Position numbers and translations under genes: made by a program. A DNA stretch of 37,627 nucleotides from contig DATCIH010000178.1 in the NCBI GenBank assembly GCA_036507955.1, positions 1 to 37,627 of the forward strand, in the 5' to 3' direction. Below are positions 33,013-37,627 of the stretch, one piece after another. This DNA is from DATCIH01 sp036507955. GTDB lineage: Bacteria; Bacillota; Clostridia; Clostridiales; Clostridiaceae. Numbering within the stretch: the stretch's first letter is position 1; each line of letters starts with the position of its first letter. The notes below the pieces were generated by a model, which saw only the letters and a list, made by a program, of their open reading frames with translations, did no database searches and was not told where the DNA came from.

Positions 33013-33993
33013 TTATAAATTATCTTCTAACATAGAATCGTAAAAGTTTGTATACTTTTTATTTTCTTTATTATCCTCTACGAAGGCTATTGCTGGTCTG
33101 GGATGAACATTATATTGTCCTGTTATCATATAGGGCACATCCGGTCCCCATTTCATTTTCTCTTTAAGGGGCACAACAAATTCATCTAAACATTTTAATA
33201 TAGGCCTTAAGGAGTATTTTGGATTCTTCAAGAATCCCATTATAAGCTCCATTGGGCAATTCCCTGCTCCTCGTCCCATTCCTCCTAGCGTTGCATCTAA
33301 GTAGCTAGCCCCCATCATCATAGCTTCAAGTGTATTTGCATAAGCCAATTGTTGGTTGTTATGAGAGTGAATACCTATTTTTTTGTTGTAGGTCTTAGCT
33401 ACTTCATTAAAGGATTTCATGAGTCCCTCTATATCCTCTGAATAGAGTGAACCAAAACTATCTACTAAATAGATTACATCAACCTCAGTTTTTCCAAGTT
33501 CATTTAAAGCCTGTGTAAGTTCCGGTTCTCTTACTGTAGATACTGACATAAGGTTTATGGTAGCTTCATACCCTTTATCTTTTGCATCCTTTATCATGTC
33601 TATAGCTGCTGGAATCTGGTGTATGTAACAGGCTACTCTTATCATATCTATTACACTATCACTTTTCTTTAATATATCCTCTTTATAATTAGTTCTACCA
33701 ACATCTGCCATTACAGATATTTTAACTTTTTTCTCTCTATCTCCAAGTATTTCTCTTATATATTGTTCATCTGAAAACTTAGGTTTTCCAAAATTACCAG
33801 GGGCAAATATATCCTTAGAAGATTTATATCCCATTTCCATATAGTCTACTCCAGATAGAACACAGGTATCATATACAGCTCTTATAAAGTTATCATCAAA
33901 GTAAAAACTATTTATTAAGCCTCCATCTCTAATTGTGCAATCAAACACCCTTATGTCTTCCCTATACGTAAGCCAGGTCCCCTTTCTTTCCAC
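33013..33993 (-). CDS. DRE-TIM metallolyase/aldolase-like protein (HMG-CoA lyase / 4-hydroxy-2-oxovalerate aldolase family)
   Basis: A 326-residue cytoplasmic (beta/alpha)8 protein of the HMGL-like superfamily. The divalent metal and catalytic signature VFDCTIRDGG is at residues 16-25 (Asp18), and the HxH metal ligands are in IGIHSHNN (~210). DATLGGMGRGAGNCPMEL (~235-252) is the usual catalytic loop of aldolase members. Start: GTG 33993 is six bases after AAGGGG; the TTG at 34011 would place the ribosome site within the coding region and is rejected. The reaction is unknown; relatives perform retro-aldol or Claisen cleavage of acyl-CoA or oxo-acids. First gene of a two-gene operon controlled by a T-box leader. 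Confidence 0.82.
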   Translation of the reverse strand: MERKGTWLTYREDIRVFDCTIRDGGLINSFYFDDNFIRAVYDTCVLSGVDYMEMGYKSSKDIFAPGNFGKPKFSDEQYIREILGDREKKVKISVMADVGRTNYKEDILKKSDSVIDMIRVACYIHQIPAAIDMIKDAKDKGYEATINLMSVSTVREPELTQALNELGKTEVDVIYLVDSFGSLYSEDIEGLMKSFNEVAKTYNKKIGIHSHNNQQLAYANTLEAMMMGASYLDATLGGMGRGAGNCPMELIMGFLKNPKYSLRPILKCLDEFVVPLKEKMKWGPDVPYMITGQYNVHPRPAIAFVEDNKENKKYTNFYDSMLEDNL

Positions 33994-34027
33994 ACAAAAC
34001 ACCCCTTTCAAAATATATTTTTAGAAA

Positions 34028-34300
34028 CAAAAAAACCCTGTCCTTGAAAAGGACGAGAGCTTATTCCCGTGTTACCACCTTACTTTATCGATACCTCACA
34101 ATATCAACCTTTTCGAGTACATTTTATACTCTAGCACTATAACGTGTGCAGGATACGGCTACTTCCTCCTACTAGTGTTAACTTTCGGGTAGCTGCTCTG
34201 AGCTGTATTCAAATCCATTATCTTTGCCCCTCTCACCTTCCGGGAACTCTCTTTAAAGAATTATGGATTCTACTATTTCTCTTCAATGCTTCTATTATTA
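34028..34300 (-). ncRNA. T-box leader (tRNA-sensing riboswitch)
   Basis: Reading on the minus strand: stem I begins near 34285 with AGTA (34274-34271) and the paired GAATCCAT ... ATGGATTT. A GGTGAGAGG apical segment follows, then the specifier-loop strand GAATACAGCTC, and a GCTAC...GTAGC stem. The conserved T-box sequence AGGTGGTAACACGG is at 34080-34067. The terminator hairpin GTCCTT/AAGGAC with a run of seven T is at 34056-34028, 35 bases before the aldolase-like start. In the loop the best reading of the specifier is UAC (tyrosine), with the usual A after it; ACA (threonine) is the alternative. Uncharged tRNA should stabilise the antiterminator and switch on the two genes below. Confidence 0.9.
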
Positions 34301-34424
34301 ATTTAAGGCTTTTATTTGATTCTGTCAAGCATTAATTTATACTTATATCATGTGTTAATACATTTATTTTGGATAAAATAATATTATAAGTAATGTTTTA
34401 AAACTAAAGGAGGAGACGATTGAT

Positions 34425-35432
34425 ATGAATTTGTTTATTCCAGAAGCTGCCTACATTGATCCATTAGCATTAAAGCATGCTAATGGTATTGTTATAAAAG
34501 ATAAACTAGTAACCTTAGGTGTACCTATCATATATTCTAAGAAGGTTGATATTTCTTATGAAACTCCAGGCGAAAACTATATACATTCAAAAAATACCGT
34601 CCTTGTTACTACCTCAAATATAAAAAAGCTTACAAGTTGCAAGCCTTCAGCCGATTTCCAATTTTCTATTTCTTCTTCCTGCCCAGGTAACTGTGAATAT
34701 TGTTATCTTCAAACCACCCAGGGTGAAAAACCAACGATAAAAATATTTGCCAATATTGAGGATATAATAAAAACAATTGAAGAATATATAGAAAAAAGCA
34801 CGGGAATTACTACCTTTGAGTGTTCCAGCATAACGGACCCCATAGCGTTAGAACACATTACAGGAGGGCTTAAAACTCTAATAGAGTTTTTTGGAGAAAG
34901 CGAAAGAGGCAGATTAAGACTTGTCACAAAGTATTCTAATGTAGATAGCTTATTAAGCCTTAAGCACAATAAGCACACGACTTTCCGGTTTAGTATAAAT
35001 TCAGATTATGTTATAAATAATTTTGAACATAAAACAGCACCCCTAGATGCGAGGTTACAAGCCGCACTTAAGATAAGCAAGGCTCACTATCCTTTAGGCT
35101 TCATTCTAGCACCAATCATGACATACGTAGGTTGGAAAGAAGACTATAGAAAAACTATAGAAGCTCTGTATTTGTCCCTAAAAGATTATAGCGATGAAAT
35201 CTCCTTTGAACTTATCCAACATAGATTTACAAAGAGAGCAAAGGAACTTATTATGGACAGATTCCCCCATACAAAACTTGACCTTAAGGAAGAAAATAGA
35301 ATATTAAAGTGGGGCCCTTATGGCAAATTCAAATATGTTTACACAAAACCTGTCAGTAAAGAAATAAAGGATTATGTATCAGAACTTATAGGAAAATATT
35401 TTACAAACTATAGGATTGAGTATTTTACTTAA
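34425..35432 (+). CDS. splB: Spore photoproduct lyase (radical SAM DNA repair)
   Basis: A 335-residue radical-SAM enzyme that reverses the spore photoproduct (5-thyminyl-5,6-dihydrothymine) in DNA of UV-hit spores during germination. The [4Fe-4S] motif is Cys86-x3-Cys90-x2-Cys93 (SSCPGNCEYCYL); Cys133 in FECSSITDPI is probably the conserved hydrogen-donor cysteine. Length and start match the family. The ribosome site AAAGGAGGAG lies about ten bases before ATG 34425. Monocistronic; divergent from the T-box operon and convergent with azlCD, sharing a 42-base palindrome at its 3' end. No splA-like gene precedes it. Confidence 0.93.
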   Translation: MNLFIPEAAYIDPLALKHANGIVIKDKLVTLGVPIIYSKKVDISYETPGENYIHSKNTVLVTTSNIKKLTSCKPSADFQFSISSSCPGNCEYCYLQTTQGEKPTIKIFANIEDIIKTIEEYIEKSTGITTFECSSITDPIALEHITGGLKTLIEFFGESERGRLRLVTKYSNVDSLLSLKHNKHTTFRFSINSDYVINNFEHKTAPLDARLQAALKISKAHYPLGFILAPIMTYVGWKEDYRKTIEALYLSLKDYSDEISFELIQHRFTKRAKELIMDRFPHTKLDLKEENRILKWGPYGKFKYVYTKPVSKEIKDYVSELIGKYFTNYRIEYFT

Positions 35433-35437
35433 TCCTC

Positions 35438-35479
35438 ATTTAATACTGCAGATTCACATGTGAATCTGCAGTATTAAAT
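35438..35479. terminator. 42-bp perfect palindrome between splB and azlD
   Basis: A flawless inverted repeat with its centre at 35458/35459 (CACATGTG core; arms ATTTAATACTGCAGATTCAC and its complement). The left arm begins five bases after the splB stop, and the right half is the end of azlD, whose stop codon lies just left of the centre. As RNA it is a 19-base stem with a 4-base loop, on both strands. T tracts are missing, so it may act by blocking RNA decay or by a different termination route. Confidence 0.75.
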
Positions 35480-35762
35480 ATGCTGTAATAATTCCAATTA
35501 TAACAGATAAAATCAATCCACCCTTTAAATAGGAGCAGATTGCGGCCCCGCAGATTCCTGAAACAGTGGCTACTCTCATGTCTGGGGTTGCTTCTAGAAT
35601 TCCTCTTATAACAAGAGCGCTTAAAGCAGAGTATGGGATGTATTGTAAAAATCTTTTAACTATTGGATTAATGGGTTTCCTAGATATAGTTATTAAGGGT
35701 ACTAGCCTAGGAATATATGTAACTGTCATCATTCCAAGAATTAATGGTAAATAATTCTTCAA
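35454..35762 (-). CDS. azlD: AzlD-family branched-chain amino acid exporter subunit
   Basis: A 102-residue membrane protein with four helices, partner of AzlC in exporting branched-chain amino acids or their analogues. It is recognised from YLPLILGMMTVTYIPRLVPLI and FLQYIPYSALSALVIRGIL, typical of AzlD. The start is TTG 35762, seven bases after AGGAGG, one base past the azlC stop; a longer frame to 35843 would overlap azlC and lacks a ribosome site. Its last seven codons lie in a 42-bp palindrome. Confidence 0.9.
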   Translation of the reverse strand: MKNYLPLILGMMTVTYIPRLVPLITISRKPINPIVKRFLQYIPYSALSALVIRGILEATPDMRVATVSGICGAAICSYLKGGLILSVIIGIITAYLILQIHM

Positions 35763-35763
35763 A

Positions 35764-36540
35764 TTACTTCCTCCTGTGCGAATCTTCTTGAAGGAGCAAA
35801 TCTTCTTGCATAAGATTAGCTCCTTCAAGAAGCTTAACTTCATTCTCGGTATTTCTAAATATTAGTGCTCCAACAAAGGAAGCAATAACAATGGCTGCAA
35901 TTATACAACTGGAGGAAGATATAACCTTAAAATAATCTAATACTCCATAAAGCATGGCGGCTAATAATGAAATAGCTAAGGTGGCTGAGGATTTCTTAAC
36001 TTCTGGCATAAGTAGTGCTATAAACATGGCATAAAGTCCTATTCCTAGGCAACTTTGAATGGCCGCTGGAAGTATATTGCCTATTAGATACCCCAAAACT
36101 GTACCACTCACCCATGAGAAATAGGCCAAGCTATTAACAGTTAATAAAAACGGAACCGTCAATTCCTTGTCCCCTAAGGAAATAATAGAAAATGTTTCAT
36201 CTGTAACTCCAAAAGCTATAAAAATTAACCATTTTCTTTTAATTTCTTTAATTCTAATCGAAAGAGAAGCACTCATCATAAGATGTCTTAGATTTAAAAG
36301 AAAGGTTGCAAGTATTATATTTCCAGCACCCAGTCCTGATTTTATAAGATCTATAGCCATAAATTGACTGGCTCCTGCGTAAACCAATATTGAAAACATA
36401 GCACTATCTTTAAGCGATATTCCTGTATTTCTAGAGAGCAAGCCAAAGGCCATAGCAACTGGCAAATAACCAAAAACAATAGGGAATCCAGCAGTTAAAC
36501 CATCCTTTATTCCTGCTTTTATCTTTTGTTTCTTTACCAT
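35764..36540 (-). CDS. azlC: AzlC-family branched-chain amino acid exporter subunit
   Basis: A 258-residue integral membrane protein, six to seven helices, of the AzlC/YgaZ family. Family marks are DGLTAGFPIVFGYLPVAMAFG near the start, FSILVYAGASQFMAIDLI, FLLNLRHLMMSASLS and FGVTDETFSI. ATG 36540 follows GGAAGG. The last ~20 residues (VKLLEGANLMQEDLLLQEDS) are a polar tail encoded by a long inverted repeat and probably not conserved. It acts with AzlD in a coupled pair. Confidence 0.92.
   Translation of the reverse strand: MVKKQKIKAGIKDGLTAGFPIVFGYLPVAMAFGLLSRNTGISLKDSAMFSILVYAGASQFMAIDLIKSGLGAGNIILATFLLNLRHLMMSASLSIRIKEIKRKWLIFIAFGVTDETFSIISLGDKELTVPFLLTVNSLAYFSWVSGTVLGYLIGNILPAAIQSCLGIGLYAMFIALLMPEVKKSSATLAISLLAAMLYGVLDYFKVISSSSCIIAAIVIASFVGALIFRNTENEVKLLEGANLMQEDLLLQEDSHRRK
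35784..35832 (-). repeat. Long hairpin at the azlC end, before the azlD ribosome site
   Basis: Perfect 14-base arms CTTCTTGAAGGAGC (35784-35797) and GCTCCTTCAAGAAG (35819-35832), with an inner 6-base stem AATCTT/AAGATT separated by one mismatch on each side. The mRNA would fold into a stem of about 20 pairs with a 7-base loop, ending nine bases before the azlD AGGAGG. It is coding for the azlC tail. It may control translational coupling or mRNA life. Confidence 0.7.
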
Positions 36541-36592
36541 ACTTCTACTTCCTTCCCCGTGATCTTTACAAACAGAATATAGCTTGTACCAT

Positions 36593-36631
36593 TTATAAGA
36601 ACTGAAATTGTATTAATTCCAGTTCTTATAA
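36593..36631. terminator. Hairpin in the cheX-azlC gap
   Basis: Arms TTATAAGAACTGAAATT (36593-36609) and AATTCCAGTTCTTATAA (36615-36631) pair over 17 bases (one A-C mismatch on the plus strand, a G-U pair on the minus) with a 5-base loop. It lies 18 bases after the cheX stop. No T run follows on the minus strand. Confidence 0.5.
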
Positions 36632-36648
36632 TACAATTCTATTATGGC

Positions 36649-37110
36649 TTAATATAAGGCTATGTCTAGCTCTATGGTACCTTTATTACTTAGTGTTAGA
36701 GGTACACAGATAGCTTGAACTAAATAATTTCTTCTAGAGCTTTCACTATTTACCGTTATATCTGGTGGGGTTATATCGATTGTAATATTTTCATTTGCAA
36801 AATTCATTCCAGCGTGACCTGCTATCATATTGCTAAGCTCTGATATAGCACTAGTTGTAATCTCGTCAAGCTCAGTTACAGGATATCCAGACATCATAAT
36901 TGAAGCTATAGAAAGAGCGGTTTCTCTAGGGAAATTTAAGTAAAAATTTCCTTTTACATTTCCAAGCACTCCTATACTTATTAATACATCGCCAATATCA
37001 TGCATTCCTTGCTTGACATACATATTGCCTCTAGTAAAATCTAAATTCAAAACCTCTTTTACTATATCCTGGCAAGCCTTCATAAATGGATTTATATATG
37101 CTACATTCAT
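36649..37110 (-). CDS. cheX: CheX-family chemotaxis phosphatase
   Basis: A 153-residue cytoplasmic protein of the CheC/CheX/FliY family, which dephosphorylates CheY-P. The active-site E-x-x-N is present in ISELSNMIAGHA (~105-115 of this start), preceded by the conserved GNFYLNFPRETALSIASIMM. The start chosen is ATG 37110, six bases after GGAGGAAG (37114-37121). The reading frame stays open upstream to 37281 into a truncated hemerythrin sequence, so a longer fusion of 210 residues is formally possible. No other chemotaxis gene is in view. Confidence 0.82.
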   Translation of the reverse strand: MNVAYINPFMKACQDIVKEVLNLDFTRGNMYVKQGMHDIGDVLISIGVLGNVKGNFYLNFPRETALSIASIMMSGYPVTELDEITTSAISELSNMIAGHAGMNFANENITIDITPPDITVNSESSRRNYLVQAICVPLTLSNKGTIELDIALY

Positions 37111-37281
37111 ATTCTTCCTCCGTATTCTAGTTTCTATGATATCAACAATTCTATCATATTTATCTATACTATAATTATCATTTAATAGTATAAAGGCACT
37201 CTCCCCTATTTCAAATAGTTTTTCATGCTCTTCATCTATTTGGAGTACTCCTAATTTATATTGTTCCTTCATCTCAAACAT
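37111..37281 (-). pseudogene. Truncated hemerythrin-like N-terminus, in frame with cheX
   Basis: Fifty-seven residues starting MFEMKEQYKLGVLQIDEEHEKLFEI and running to DIIETR match the first ~50 residues of bacteriohemerythrins, including the first iron-ligand His in the DEEHEKLF stretch. The remaining iron-ligand histidines and the Glu/Asp of the four-helix bundle are missing because the frame enters cheX without a stop. It therefore cannot bind a diiron site. Likely a remnant left by a deletion; a fused product with CheX cannot be excluded. Ribosome site (AAGGG, 13 bases before ATG 37281) is poor. Confidence 0.6.
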
Positions 37282-37383
37282 TTTATTCTCAGCCCTTTTC
37301 TACTGAATATCTACCTCTAATTACTCTGTTTCATTATTATATCACATTTTATATTGTTCCTTAAAAGATAATTTTTTAAAAAA

Positions 37384-37407
37384 GGACATACCTAAAATGA
37401 TATGTCC
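37384..37407 (-). terminator. Rho-independent terminator of trpB
   Basis: GGACATA and TATGTCC arms with a ten-base loop, followed on the minus strand by TTTTTTA, 12 bases after the trpB stop codon. Confidence 0.85.
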
Positions 37408-37419
37408 ATGTGTATCTAA

Positions 37420-37627
37420 TTATATATCTAACATTTCCTTTATCTGCTCCACATCTTTGTCTCCACGCCCTGAAAGGTTAATAATAATAATTTTATCCTT
37501 TGATAATTGTGCTGCCAACTTCATACCATAGGCAACTGCATGGGCACTTTCAAGCGCTGGTATAATACCCTCTACCCTTGATAATTCCACAAAAGCATCT
37601 AAAGCTTCTTTATCAGTTGCGCATACA
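37420..37627 (-). CDS. trpB: Tryptophan synthase beta chain, C-terminal end (runs off right edge)
   Basis: The last 68 residues are visible on the minus strand. VEGIIPALESAHAVAYGMKLA and the serine of NLSGRGDKD, which binds the PLP ring nitrogen, are diagnostic of TrpB (indole + serine gives tryptophan). The frame ends at a TAA at 37420-37422, then a strong terminator. As the terminator follows directly, trpB is last in its transcript unless trpA lies elsewhere; normally trpA follows trpB. Confidence 0.92.
   Translation of the reverse strand, partial: VCATDKEALDAFVELSRVEGIIPALESAHAVAYGMKLAAQLSKDKIIIINLSGRGDKDVEQIKEMLDI

Noticed and set aside
34144..34335. 63-residue plus-strand reading frame
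   Set aside because: It lies on the opposite strand of the T-box leader and has no ribosome site; the RNA structure explains the sequence.

Overview
The window is AT-rich DNA from a low-GC, anaerobic, endospore-forming Firmicute, most likely a Clostridium-like member of the Clostridia. The evidence is a gerK-type germinant receptor operon, a spore germination Gmad2-domain protein, spore photoproduct lyase, a T-box leader, strong AGGAGG ribosome sites with many TTG/GTG starts, and Fe-S-rich anaerobic enzymes. No phage, IS element, CRISPR array, rRNA or tRNA was seen.

Region 1 (1-3850): the start of a DUF3006 gene running off the left edge, a GH31 alpha-glycosidase, a single-domain rhodanese, a ~330-bp non-coding stretch built of degenerate ~20-nt units, and a metallo-beta-lactamase-fold gene that has lost its C-terminus.

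Region 2 (3850-17610): a beta-glucoside utilisation locus. On the minus strand lie a GH94 phosphorylase of unresolved specificity, a LacI-type regulator and a cellobiose phosphorylase, in one operon behind a promoter whose start region is covered by a strong palindromic operator. Upstream, also on the minus strand, is a membrane-anchored AraC-family sensor-regulator. Divergent from it on the plus strand are two LplB/LplC-like ABC permeases and two tandemly duplicated substrate-binding lipoproteins. The likely flow is extracellular disaccharide or oligosaccharide, capture by two lipoproteins, import, then ATP-sparing phosphorolysis to glucose 1-phosphate plus sugar.

Region 3 (17637-24500): a ferredoxin-type aldo/keto reductase, then gerKA-gerKB-gerKC followed by an unlisted 54-residue two-helix membrane protein (candidate germinant-receptor D subunit), a ferritin with a complete ferroxidase site, and a Gmad2-domain membrane protein.

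Region 4 (24598-32037): a six-gene membrane complex of the group-4 hydrogenase/complex I family. The large subunit has lost all four cysteines that hold the Ni-Fe site, so this is an energy-converting-hydrogenase-related (Ehr) complex rather than a hydrogenase. It is the most biochemically intriguing system here.

Region 5 (32038-37627): a T-box leader controlling a DRE-TIM aldolase/lyase-like gene and an AAC(3)-family acetyltransferase, an unexpected cargo for a T-box; spore photoproduct lyase; azlCD with a long hairpin at the gene junction and a 42-bp perfect palindrome at the azlD/splB convergent end; cheX, in frame behind a truncated hemerythrin remnant; and the C-terminal end of tryptophan synthase beta at the right edge.
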